Of a stretch of 64,000 nt of DNA, positions 1 through 12,100 are shown one piece after another. Origin of the DNA: Cristatella mucedo (Eukaryota; Bryozoa; Phylactolaemata; Cristatellidae); assembly GCA_009760855.2 (NCBI GenBank), contig WPIO01000168.1:181001-245000 (forward strand). Reading direction: 5' to 3'. The translations under genes and the position numbers were made by a program. Under the pieces are notes generated by a model, which saw only the letters and a list, made by a program, of their open reading frames with translations, was not told where the DNA came from and made no database searches. How positions within the stretch are numbered: position 1 is the first letter of the stretch; the number at the start of each line of letters is the position of its first letter.

Positions 1-195
1 CGTCTACCGAGGTCCGCTGCCGAACAGGCAAAGAGGACGCGGCACGCGACATGCCTGAGCGTGCCGTGGCAATGCACAAGGAATTGATGGATTGGTGGAA
101 TTGCATGAGGAATTGCCGGTCGGTCCAAAGGATTCGCGATGAAAGGACTCGTGGCACCTTGAGTAGAAGCCAGTTCACCGTTCGCCGCAGGAGCC

Positions 196-380
196 CGGTA
201 CAATTAGTGCGGTACTAAAACAGCCAACGCCAAGCCCTGGCGATGTTTGGTACAATTAGCGCGGTACTAAAAGCCAGCGCTGCGACCGGGCGATACGCAG
301 CAATATAATTACTGCATGACTAAAAGCTCACTCCGTCCCCACAAGATTACCGCACGACCAAAGGCCAGCGCCGCGCCCGG
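196..380. repeat. Degenerate tandem repeat, about four units of 40-55 bp
   Basis: Units share GTACAATTAGYGCGGTACTA followed by AAAGCCAGCGC-like sequence, seen near 199, 251, 304 and 345. The last two are diverged. They run into the CpG-rich patch that follows. Bases 1-195 hold nothing recognisable. Confidence 0.6.
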
Positions 381-496
381 TGTAGCAGGAGGCGAGAGCA
401 GCAGCAACGGCTCTCGGTTCGTACTCTCGAGGGCGCGCATGCGGCAGGAGCGTCGAGGGACGGAGCTGCAGTAGCGGCGGCAGCGGCTGCGAGCGA

Positions 497-739
497 ATGG
501 CGGCCACCGCGGAATCGGAGAGCGTTGTCGGCATGAGGTCGAGGCCGACTGCCGCTGAATCGTCGAAGCGGCGCACGCTTCCGGCCGTGCCAGGGCGTGT
601 GCTCAGTGCGAAGTTGCTCGCTGAACTTGACAGCTCAACCAAACGAACCTTGTCATTAGTAATTAGGGAATTTGTCAGACCGAATCTTCGTGAGCCCACG
701 TGTGCTCGAGGAGGTTATCATCGGAGGCTCAGCGAATGA
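497..739 (+). other. CpG-rich patch with a possible first exon (unidentified)
   Basis: Bases about 340-620 are CpG- and GC-rich against AT-rich surroundings. An open frame starts ATGGCGGCC at 497 and encodes a Ser/Arg/Ala-rich peptide of up to 80 residues that I do not recognise. A TTC|GTGAGC donor-like site lies near 689. It could be the first exon and promoter of a gene reading either way out of the window, or a chance frame in a CpG island. No downstream partner exon was found. Confidence 0.25.
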
Positions 740-796
740 ACTATTACTTTTTATTCTCTACTACCTTTGACTTGGAGCGCCTAGCTGTTCTTCTAT

Positions 797-1830
797 GTTA
801 ATAATAATAATAATAATGCACCTGATAAAGCGTCCTCATAGAACTCAATCTCTTTCTAGGCGCTTTACATTTGCTGCAAAGGGAAACGCGATTGAATGGT
901 GAGTAATATCATTCTCGATAAACAACATGAATATCATGGTTAGGGGCGACGCGCACAGGGTCAGCATGCAAGTGTGGTTAGTGGCAGCATGCACAGTGTC
1001 AGCACGCATAAGCACATCAAGGACAAATAACAGGGAACCACTAAATGCTGTCCTAAATAGGTGCACTTTCGAGTTCTTTGAGGTTTGTACGAGGTATAGG
1101 TAAAAACTGACATTCTGAAAGGCGAGGAGTATGATGCTTAGCCTGGCGGGGAAGTAGATCTGATAGGTAGGTTGGAGCTAGATACTAAAAAACCTAAAAG
1201 TGAGGGACAGAACCTTGAAGTCTATGTGCTGTTTGACTGGGAGAGAGTGCAGGTCGTCGAGAAGTGGTGTGATGTGGCAGCTGCGATGCTCACAACAGAC
1301 AAGCCTAGCTGCCGTTTTGCACCAGCTGTAAGCGCCTGAGTGCACAGGCCGTTAGACCAGCAAGCAGTGAGTCACAGAAGGCAAGACAGGATGTCACAAA
1401 TGCATGGACCAACTTAAATGTTGTATCCCTGTCCAAACAAACCCGAATTTTAGCAACGTTATGTAACTGAAAGTACGCAAACATGACTCTACCTAAGTCG
1501 GAACTCCTAAGTAGGTCATTCTTGCATTAACTCCACTACTACTGACCAGACAGTTATTAGCAGCTGCTTGTTAAATCACGGGTGTCAAGAAACACAAGTT
1601 TTGCCAATGAACACTGCCCACAGAAGCCCTGACAAAACATGCAGCTTCAAAATCTCGAGTACTGTGATGGGGTCGTCTAATGAAAGGTCACTTTGGAACA
1701 TGACACCTAGATTTCGTGCAGGTTCAGCAGGAGATTTGCTGACAGACCCGATTGTGAGTTTTAGTCCTTCTATTTCTGAATCACACTTGGTTTTCCCATA
1801 ACTAGTAAGTTGGTTTTACCAACACTCAAT
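797..1830 (-). mobile_element. LINE-A (CR1/L2-like) 3' fragment, rearranged
   Basis: It begins with the (TAA)n tail complement and the conserved 3' end (GATAAAGCG...AGAACTCAATCTCTTTCTAGGCGCTTTACA). It continues through the C-terminal RT region, matching the element at 58.8-60.8 kb on the opposite strand. A deletion lies near 1077 and unrelated sequence at about 1495-1655. Confidence 0.8.
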
Positions 1831-2250
1831 GGAAGGAAGTTGCCACATTACTCCACTTCTCACTGATTTACACTGACTCTCAATCAAGCTGGGTATCGAA
1901 TTCAAAGATTTGTCACTCACTTTTAGGTCCCTGCATTCTCTAGCTTGCCTAATGATTATTACTTCATCCTTAACAGGTAGAGCATCGTAACACCTACTAT
2001 CCTTACTCCAATCATTGAATTATGTCATAAAGCAACCTCAAGTCTTTTGGAGACCACGCCTTCAGTTCGCACGCTCACAAAGCCTGGAACTCACTCTTGA
2101 TTGATGTTACATCCTCTATGCTAAACACACACATGTTCGTCATAGTATTGGCTGAATCCTTGCGATTTGTCCTTTGCTTGTGAGTGCCAAGTGCATGAGT
2201 GCACTAACCGTATGATAATGTTTCCTTGACAGCATTTGTAAAGCGTCCAG
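1831..2250 (+). mobile_element. LINE-A fragment, decayed
   Basis: It matches the post-RT region (GTTGCCACATTACTCCACTT, CACTCACTTTTAGGTCCCTG) of the 58.8-kb element with many changes. It is arranged tail-to-tail with the preceding minus copy. The following 2250-3240 stretch holds no gene I can recognise. Confidence 0.65.
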
Positions 2251-3239
2251 AAGCCGATAAAGTTCTCAGAGGGTGAGATAGAAAAGTAATATTATTATTT
2301 GCCCCTTGCTTGAGATTCACTTCCTGTGCTGCTAGCCCAGGGGTCGGCAAAATTTTCGGAATACTAGGCCATTTCAGGAGGTCAACAAGGCAAACTAGGC
2401 CAGAAGAAACCACGCCCACTCCACAGGGCCACCTGAAGGAAGCATTACCAGACGAACAAACAGTCGAAACAGATGCGAAAATGCAAATGGGAATTACAGG
2501 GGATATAAATTTATCATCACTCCCCGGTTAGCCACTTCAGTTTCATACAAGTGCCTGATATGAGCTCTAAAACTAAACACAGCCCTCAGACAACTTGAGC
2601 TGCAACCAGCAGTAATGAATGGGAATAAAACCGTGACAACTAAATTAGGCCGGATCCAGTAATAAATAACTAGGGGGCGTTAGGCCTGACTGTAGCACTA
2701 GCTAGGCCATATCTGGCCTAAAGACGGGAGATCTGTGCTAGCCGAGCAGCAATTTTGAGGTTGGAACCCCTATGATCTTCAATGCTTCTTTAATTGCCGC
2801 CAGGTTGCTTTTGATAGGTACGATCTTGTCCAAGAACGCCCGTCAGAGCACAGAGGCAGCGAATTCCTGTTATAGTACAATCGCAACACCCTACAGGTCA
2901 GAGCACACGAGTAACTGCTTCCTATTTGAGCATGCAACAGCCTATCTTGGGCACTGGGCTTCCCTCAGGTGTGAAGGCTGCAGCCCTGGGCCAACACAGT
3001 AGGAAACCAATCTAGATAGGACCCACACTATAAATGCTCGATTCAGGCCAATCGTCGACTGATGCTTCTGTCACCGCGATCAACATATCAGGTGACCCTG
3101 GCTCAATGGCACCACTGTCATAAAAAGTGGGTCAGCAAGCTGGTGGGTAAGTTCATGGAGATACTCTTAAGCTGTTTTCCTGCCGGGTCATAGACTTCAA
3201 GCTCTGCCAACCAGTGCTCACATGTCTAATATATGCTCC

Positions 3240-3770
3240 CCTCCACTGCCTGTCGATCGCATCGCAGTTGCCACATCGCACCACTTCTTCATCGGCTCCC
3301 AGTCAAGCAGCATATTGACTTCCAAGGTTCTGCTCACTATTAGGTCCCTCCACTCTCTGGCTACAGCCTATCAAAAATAACTACTCCCCCACCAGAAGAG
3401 GCAGCATACCACCTACTTTTCTGAATCAAATTGTTTAGCTATACCTCGTACGAACCTCAAATCCTTTGGAGACGGTGCTTTTAATTCGCATGCTCCCAAA
3501 GCCTGAAACGTCACAACACCCCACCCAATTGACATTTAAAAAGAAGCTAAAACATACCAGTTCATCACAGCATTTTGCAGGTCCTTGTGATTCATGCTTT
3601 GAATGCTCATGCCATGCTGACATTGCATGCTGCCACTGACCATATTTACATATTGAAGCTGTGCATGTAACCTCTAACCATGCTATGCTTATTGACATAG
3701 TGCATGTTACGAGTAACCAATTGTTCGCGCTTTCTTAACAGCACAAGTGACTAGAAACAGATTAAGTTAT
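3240..3770 (+). mobile_element. LINE-A fragment, decayed
   Basis: It holds the post-RT region and 3' UTR (CAGTTGCCACATCGCACCAC... to GACATAGTGCATGTTACGAG) of the LINE-A family, with frameshifts, directly followed by a younger copy in the same orientation. Confidence 0.65.
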
Positions 3771-3774
3771 CTGT

Positions 3775-4627
3775 CGAAATCTAAGTGTCATGTTCCAAGG
3801 CGACCTCTCGTTGGACGACCATATCAGCTCCACAGTCAAATCTGCCTATTTTCAGCTTCATAACATGGCTAAATTTCGGGCTTGTTTAGATAAAGATACC
3901 ACGTCCAAGTTGGTCCATGCACTCGTGACATCCCGTCTCGACTTCTGCAACTCACTGCTTGCTGGCCTACCAGCATGTGCGATAAGGCGATTGCAGCTGG
4001 TGCAAAACTCTGCAGCTAGGCTTGTCTGTCGTGAGCGTCGCAGTTGCCACATTACTCCACTTCTCGCCGACCTGCACTGGTTACCAGTCAAGCAACGGAT
4101 TGACTTCAAGGTTTCGTCGCTCACTTTTAGGTCCCTTCATTCTATGGCTCCAGCCTATCTGTCAGATATACTACCCCATCAGGCCAAGCATCGTATCACC
4201 GGCTTTTCGGAATCCAACAGTCTAGAAATACCTCGTACAAACCTTAAATCCTTCGGAGACCGTGCATTTAGTTCATATGCTCCCAAAGCCTGGAACTCCC
4301 TCCCGACCTGGGTCAGAACATCCCCTGACCTGACCACATTTAAAAGGAACCTAAAAACACACCTATTTAGGGCAGCATTTAGTGGTTCCCCGTGATTCGT
4401 CCTTGATGTGCTTATGCGTGCTGACACTGCATGCTGCCACTAACCACATTTGCATGCTGACCCTGTGCATGTCACCCCTAACCATATTATTCATTTCGTT
4501 TGTTTTTCAAGCATGATTTTACTTACCATTCAATTCATTTCACTTTACAGCAAATGTAAAGCGCCTAGAGAGAGATTAGGTTCTCTGAGGGGGCTTTATC
4601 AAGTGATTATTATTATTATTATTATCA
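3775..4627 (+). mobile_element. LINE-A 3' end, young copy with ATT tail
   Basis: A 5'-truncated copy with an intact 201-codon reading frame (3790-4395) corresponding to the C-terminal region after the RT catalytic core (LQLVQNSAARLVCRERRSCH, LHWLPVKQRIDFKV). The full 3' UTR follows, ending AGCGCCTAGAGAGAGATTAGG... and (ATT)n at 4608-4626. It is close to the 58.8-kb element, so a recent insertion. Confidence 0.88.
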
Positions 4628-5219
4628 TCTGAAGACACTATACAAATATCTTATTCTCTACGGTAAATAAAAAACCAGGCGAGAAAATTCCGAAGAAAAT
4701 GGCTGCACTTACGTTGTAATGTGCTAAATCGGCTAATATTTCTTTTTTATTTAAATTATATTTAATTTTTTCTGCCGAATTATACATGCGAGGCCTTCGG
4801 AACAAGCTGGTATTGGATTTAACTTGGCATATTGGTATATGCCTTAAACACTTCAGGGGCAATACAATTTATGCCCACCAATGCATGCACGACCTGAAAA
4901 CGGGAAAGCGTTAAAATTCTGCTGCATTGGACGGGCGGTGGCACACTTCCACCTAGGATGGCCCTGCCCCAAGAAAGGTACTGCACTGCTGTAGGAAAAG
5001 CTATGGTTAAAAGTCAGGCAAGGGTTACTGCAGGTGGGGTTACTCAGTCATAGGTCATAGGTTATTCAGTTGACCGTGCTTTACAGTTTGACCTGAACTA
5101 GTGGTTGCAACTTGCAACGACGTTTTCCTGCTGCAGAGCTGGAAGCCCATTTTAAATTTTATGCTGAACCGCCACACTCTAGCCGAGTTAAGGAACTTAC
5201 AAGGAACCAAAGTAATAAA

Positions 5220-5440
5220 AATAACTAATAATACATTGATAAAGAAAAAAGCACGCTCATAGAACTCAATATCCTTCAAGGCGCTTTACATTTGCTGCAA
5301 AGGAAACACGATCGAGTGTTGAGTGATATCATGCTTGATAAACAGCATGAATAACATGTTTAGGGGTGACATGCACAGGGTCAGCATGAAGGCGTGGCAA
5401 GTAGCAGCATGCACAGTGTCCGCAAGCATAAGCATAGACT
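5220..5440 (-). mobile_element. LINE-A 3' UTR fragment
   Basis: It holds the inverted 3' UTR only (GCTTTACATTTGCTGCAAAG, GGGGTGACATGCACAGGGTC). The stretch 4630-5215 is AT-rich with nothing recognised; 5440-5850 likewise. Confidence 0.75.
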
Positions 5441-5852
5441 GTTCATAAAGCTGTTTTTGCTTCTGGCTTGGTTTTGGTTTAGACATGGTTTGCCTCATCT
5501 TTTTCTTCATGCTTACTTCTTGAAGTAGAAATCATTTAATCTTCCTTCATATCCCATATCTAACATGTTTTTTCTTTTTGAAAAGTACCCTTAGCTATTA
5601 TGCGATTGTTGGACTGATCTTTGAACTATTTTCTCGAAATTTCCCCTTAAAGTAACGCGCATGGCAGTTGCCCACACCTTGTCCCCCACTACACTCGCAT
5701 GTTCACATTCAGGTGCCGAACGTTACCTCCCAAGATGTTGCACCCAACAAAGACAACCTCTGCAACATGTCGATTACCTATGCTGATGCTCAAGAGGAAA
5801 TGTGAGCAGTTCTCTCGCTAATGCCAAGTCCTTTGGTGTTGCCAAAGCATCG

Positions 5853-5858
5853 TTTATT
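5853..5858 (-). terminator. Probable SF3A1 polyadenylation signal AATAAA
   Basis: AATAAA on the minus strand lies about 235 nt after the SF3A1 stop. It is the first canonical signal in that direction, so it gives a short 3' UTR of roughly 250 nt. That UTR contains two direct AAAGGTCA copies near 5955-5990. Cleavage site not determined. Confidence 0.6.
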
Positions 5859-6091
5859 TGGAAAATATCAATGACAAGTGACTCGACAGAGTGCAACCGG
5901 GCGGCCAGTGACATAGCCCGGTACCAGCTGCCAGGCAACAATCTGCAATGCAAAGCAAAGCAAAGGTCACCGTTGCCAAGCAAAGGTCACAATTGCAATG
6001 CAGCAGGCAGTACAAGCCAGCTAACGACTGGGGGGAGGTATAGGTGTCCACACCAGCGGTTGAAAGGAGAAGGACGAGGAAGGCAGAACCC

Positions 6092-6193
6092 TTATTTCTT
6101 TCGCCCTCCGCGCTCTTTCAGGCCCAGGTACACGGCTGCATCGGGGAGGAAATTGTAGAATGCCAGTGTGTTGGAGTCCTTGATGAACATGCC
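6092..6193 (-). CDS. SF3A1: SF3A1 exon 17 (end of ubiquitin-like domain, stop)
   Basis: The acceptor is CTTGTAG. It encodes GMFIKDSNTLAFYNF, AAVYLGLKERGGRKK and a TAA stop at 6092-6094. The RGGRKK tail is the part that, in the human protein, contacts U1 snRNA stem-loop 4; it is fully kept. Confidence 0.96.
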   Translation of the reverse strand, partial: GMFIKDSNTLAFYNFLPDAAVYLGLKERGGRKK

Positions 6194-9100
6194 CTACAAG
6201 AGAGATCGTAGGTACAGTGATCTGACAAAAACAAGCAGGCAGGCAGCAGCCGGTGCTCGGTCTGCAAAAGCCATTGCTGGTGCTGGCTATTAACCACGGA
6301 CCACGACCCAAACGGGCGTATTAGGCCAGCAGCAGCAGCAGTTGCAGCAGCATCAGCAGCAAGCCTTGGGCAGCTCTAGTTGGAGGAGAGGCTGGCGCCA
6401 AGCAAGCACAAGATGGCACCACCGGCCCCGTCGGTGCGGGGCGCTCTCCGACCCACACAAGTGCACAAGCGACTTACGTCGTACTGCAGCTTCTGCTTGC
6501 TCTCAGGCAGACCGAGTGCTTCTGTGATCTTTGCCTTTATGACGGACACCTGTAGCGGTCAAGGCCACTGGTGCTTACACAAATTCTGCTCAAGCCGAAT
6601 GGCGGTTAGATCCGTGAGCAGACGGAGGGGATGCAAGGCCGAAATTTAAACAAGCACAGCGATCGGACCGATGACGCACGCACAAGGGGAACGGCAAGCA
6701 CATCTTCACGTGCGCACAGGGGAGCAGCGGCCCGAGGTCCGGCTGTGGCGGCCATTGTGCACCGCTGTAGACGGCAGGCCTGGGTACGAGCAGCGTAAAC
6801 ATCAGCTAAAAGGCCTCGACATGCAAATGCTATGGGAAGTGAGGGGGGCAGTGGATGGCAAGCACAAAAGCATTGACGGAGGCCTAGTGTGCGCGACCGA
6901 CGATTCCCTCTCTCTCTCCGCCCCCTCCGATGGGGACCCTCCTGCAAGGGGTGGGGGGGAGTCAGCAGCCTCACCGTGTCCGTCATGGGCAGAACAAAGG
7001 TGAGTGTCTGGCCGCCCATGTTCCATTCGGGCTTGTCAGCAGCCATGGCCACGTGCACCTTGACCGACACGGGTGCCTGCGAATGCAGAGAAGACTCACG
7101 ATTGCAGAGGCGCAGAGCCAAAAGAAGAACACGTGGCACACGCAAGCATCGGCTGCCGCAGCCGTGCAGCCGATACCGAGCAAAAAATAGAATCAAAAAC
7201 AAAAGTGACGCCCGGCAAAAAAATGTTAAAAAAAACGAATCGCTCTACTAGCTGCTGCAGTCGGTCACCTTCACAACGATGATGGGGCTGCCACTGGCAA
7301 CACAACGGTTGACCTGAGATCTCATAACTGGGGCAGAGGGCATACAAGGCATGCGACTTGGCTGACAGCTAGGACACCTTGCGTGACTCAAGAAGCTGTT
7401 TAACCGCCTGGCTGGCGGCCGTACGGTAAGGGGGCAGAGCCCAAAGAGCACCTCAGAACAGTTTCACTACATCAGTCTTGGCGCAGCTGCCGTCATAGCA
7501 AGCAAACTGCAAGCAGAGGACAGTTTCAACAAGAGTGCAGAGGACACGCTACAGCAGCTGTGCTGGTGTCTGGCATAAGCCACGAGGCCTGGCCGCCTCC
7601 TCAGTCCTTATACAGCCGAGTTTTTTTTACGAGTGCCTCTACCGAAAACCTATGGTTTTCAGGCAGCACGCACCCCAGCAATGCCACAGCTGCTGCGGGC
7701 AGCAGCCACCACTGACCGGATGCTGGGCGAGCCAGTGCGACTCGGGAACGAGGCTTTCCTCTGTCTTGCCTTTCTTCGATGGCGGCTCGTCATCGTCGAG
7801 CATCAGCTGCGGCATGGGTGGCGGCGGTGGCGGCAGTCGCATACCGGAGCCGCCAGGCGGCTGCGGTGGCGGCGGAAGAACACCCGAGGTGGCGCCAGGC
7901 GGCGCCAGCATGCCCACAGGGGGCGCCAGGTGCATGTGGGGCGGAAGTTGCTGCATTCCCATACCTACGATGGGCAACAGAAGCCGGAAGTCGATTACCA
8001 GCGACCCGTGCTAGCTAGCACCAAACATACAGCAATGCCTAGGGGGCCTGGAAAAGAAGCTTCGTTTTCTTAGGACGCTAGGCAAACGACCTATTATAAA
8101 TATTTTCATTATCAAGACATGAAACGATTGCAGACACAAGCAGAAAGCTGACATTGCCACACCTGCTTCTAGGTAGGTGAAGTCGATCACTCTGCAGTGG
8201 CAGCCAACATCAGCTGTACCCCACAAGCAATCGGCAGCAGCCAGCAGTTAAACGGTGGTGCATCCAAAACTTGGAGGCAGAGTAGGTGGGGTTACATTAA
8301 ACGTGCGCTTGCGCGCGTGTGCGCGCGAGAGAAGTGATTGATTGGAACGCAGACCAGATAAAGTCGTAGGCCAAAGCTAGCTATGTCACGTGCGGTAACA
8401 ACGACCACTCCAATTCCGAGTTGGTCACTTGCAGTAAACTCCAAAAGCCTATCCACGGTTGCCTCTAGTTCTATACAGGGCCTAATGAGGAATATCTTGC
8501 CAATCGAGTTACAAAAGACCCTGGTTATGGGCTCACAATGACGGCAGCTTCCTGTCGACTCTGCCTACAAATTTATTTAGACAGACGGAAGTGCTGCCAA
8601 TCGATAGCAATCGTTATAATTACCCTGACAGTGACACAACTGGCACGAGGAAAATTGCACACATATCCACCAGGAGCAAGTCGACTAAGTACACGTGAAA
8701 CCAAGTGCATATGCACTCCATTCGAGGTCTTCTGTGCGAGCACTGGCTCGTGAAGCGTCTCAGGAAAGCTCCGGCCATCCAGCTCGGCCCATCACCGATC
8801 TTCATCTCAATATAGGGATTTGGGTGCCCAGTGAGAGTGGGCTACCGTGGGATTTTACACCCCCATCGCCCAGAATTGCTGTCCTACGCTTTCTTCCTCT
8901 GGTCACGCCCCCTCCTGATCAATCACAAAATAGCATCAGCATGACTCACGAAGACCACTAGGCATATGAGTGGCTCTTGCTTGGGTCTCGAGGGATCACC
9001 GGAGTGGCAGGAATATGCAGGAAGAACGAATAAATTAAATAATTGCCACCAATTTCCATCTAGTCACCGAGCCAAAGTCAGCAGCAATTAGCCACTTGAG

Positions 9101-12100
9101 GCTTGATGCTTTTTGATGGCCCTTTTGATTGAGCGGCACATAAGACCGTCGAGAGCACCCGACTCCAAGAGAAGTGCCCAGAAAGTGATTTGGTACTCTT
9201 AGGGTGCTATACAGATGTTTTAAGCATGACAATTATTATTATAAAGACTACGGGGATGCTGACAGCAGTGGCCAGGACTTGCAGCTCAATCAGATGGAAT
9301 TGAGCCGATTGCGCCGAGGGGAGGTTACGCCATTATGCCGGAAGTGCTCGAAAGGCACTTTCGTCCAATACTAATTTTGCATGCACTGTGATTCTCGTGA
9401 TTCTATGCGCAAATTAAAAATGGCTGTCAAGGGCAAAACTCGAAATGGGCTTTCCCTCTTCAGACAGAAGGCAATCAACTTTATCCTAGTTCTTCGAACA
9501 TCTCAACATCCTGCTGCCAGACCTTGTTATGGCAGATAAGTTTATCGGTTTATGCATGAGATATTTAAAAAGGCACCGACTAAAGTCGTCCTGCTTCTTA
9601 AATGGTGCCGGCGGGTGGCTATCCTGCACGCTCTATCAAGTAAGCGATCGGCCTAGGACAGACATCAGCAACGATGCCTAAGCGGTGGCATGTTCGAAGA
9701 AACTAGTAATCATTCTAAGCACAAGAGTCTTCATAACGGCCAGCACTTCTTGGTGTCCAGTTGGCCTAAGGAACAAGCAAGCCCACCAGACATGCCCTAA
9801 TAATAGCTGCAGTTCAGCTGAGCCTCATTTGTATGGCAGCAGAAGATTACGATAATATGTGACCAAACGGTCGGATTGAACCAACTTATGGGCATGTGTA
9901 TATGATAAAAAATAATCACAATATTCAAACACCCGTCTAGCACCTTACGATATCAAAATCTCTTTTTAGGCACCTTACATTTCCTGGAAAGAAAGTGTAT
10001 CAATAGATCATTGAAAACACGAAGAACTTCAGCCACGTATGCCCATCAGAGTCACACGGACTAGCAGATGCTGCAACGAACAGGAAAGTTTTCGATGCTT
10101 TTTCAACTTTATCGCGTCAAGGTTTGTCACGATGTCAGTCGGCAGGAAGCTCCAGTCTTAAAAAAATTGGAACTGAAGGTACGATCACCCAAGGATCTAA
10201 AAGTTAAGAGATGTCATAAATGCAGTAACCATCTTGACTGTGTTAATCGCATCTACCCATGCCCAGATTTGTGCAAGAGGCTTGACAGTGAGTGGAGCTG
10301 CTATAGTCATAAAGTAGCGAAAGGTGAACCGATTACTGGGGACTCGCTGACCGAGAAAACTTTAAGGGCTAGGCTTTCTGTGTGACACTAGGCTTGCCCG
10401 TGTAATTAATGAATTGGGTTTCAACATCATTCAATTCGAGACAGTTGGCACACACCCAAGTGCAAATGTTGGCAACCCGTGCCAGAAAGGCATGGGAGAG
10501 AATTTGCCAGAAAGGCATGGGAGAGAGTAATCGCCTGATCGCACATGCCGGTAGGCCAGCAAGCAGTGAGTTACAGAAGTCGACGGGATGTCACAAATGC
10601 ATGGACCTACTTAGACGTGGTAACCTTATCTAAACAAGCCCAAATTTTAGCAATGTTATGTATCTGAAAGTAGGCAGATTTAATTGTGGAGCTGATGAGG
10701 TCGTCTAACGAGAGGTCACTTGAGAGCATGATTTTACATAACAGCGAGGTCTGACCAAACAGGCATTCAGATCTGCATACGATGTTGGAAGTTAACTGAT
10801 CAAACAGCAATCAATTCATAGAACAGAAGGAGGGCCTCAACGAAAACGTTGTACTGCACATGAAAACCTGGAGTGGAGGTGGGTGAGAAATTGCAGGGCT
10901 AAGGGCTTCCCATAACAACGTCCACGAAGGCTAGCAGTGCAGCAAGCCGCAATTACCACTAGATAACAAAGCCAAGTGAGTCTTCGAGAAGGAAGGCGTG
11001 CCGTGCCGGCTGCAGATGTAAAGCGAGTAAAGTAGACTGGATGAATCAGGAAAGGGGTATGTAGAACACGACCAATACCTCGCATACATACTGCACCAGC
11101 TACATTAGGACCGGCATCTAAGCAACTCAGCTGTAATCAACCCAGTCAAAGACAAATAAAAACTATCCCAATTGGGATCCAATGCCCTGGCACGTTTAAA
11201 GTTAATTGTTCTCGCTTGGTTTGAGCCCACCAATCACCCAGCATGCCCCTATGCTGCAACACCAGCTCCCGACCACAGCGGCAGCTGTCTGTCCGACTGC
11301 TCTGCAGGGCAAGGCACAGCAAAACTGTTGGATTGCCAAGTTCCTCCTACACTTTGACAGACTTCGTGCGTCACCAGATGAGTGACACTGTCGAAAGCAA
11401 ATCAGCCCTCTGCATCGCTGGGGCTAAAAGCTTGTTCTCAACTGCCTCTGCCCTCCGGCTAGCAGCCAGCAAACATGCAGTACGGAGAATGCTAAATGGC
11501 CAGGTAAGCATAGACGCTCTGTTAGGAGCCATGACCTGAATGGGAGTAATCATGGCTTTGATGGCTGCATCCGTGACATCAATGGCAGCTCCATTGCAAC
11601 TGGTCATCTGCTGCCGGACACAAATAGAAAACATAGGCCCACTCATAACGAATAGCCGGAAAGCCACGTAGGCTTTGAGCTCACTACAAAAAACACTCAG
11701 GTTCTTAATGAGTCGTTGTGGCTTTGTGAAGTTACAGAGATATGTTACACTATATTATACACGAGCTCACGCAAATGCCAAAGACCGTCCCTATATTAAG
11801 CATGCAATGACAAAGCTAGGTTTCGAGGAGGTATGACAGTAGTTTTTTGGCCACCGGGTCTTGGTCCAGGCGGTAAGGCACTTGCTCTTCGTGACCTAGG
11901 TCGAATCATGAAGTGGGCGATTCTTTACTGCCAAATGCAAGTGGTGGCAATAGCCATTAAGGCACTTCAGTCGCTATACAAATGAGGCTGTTAAATGATC
12001 CCTGACCTGAGCACAGACCAGCCACAAGACTCAGCAACAAGACTCACAACTCACAAGACTCAGGTAGATTAGCAAGAAGCTGGGATCTACTAGAAAAATC

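Noticed and set aside
328-699. Minus-strand 123-codon frame in the CpG patch
   Set aside because: No recognised family and no better start context than the plus frame; likely a GC-driven chance frame.
3790-4395. A host gene of 201 codons
   Set aside because: It is the C-terminal part of the LINE-A reverse transcriptase with the LINE 3' UTR and ATT tail attached.
11243-11539. 98-codon plus-strand frame in intron 13
   Set aside because: No recognised motif, no splice-site support and opposite to the surrounding gene.
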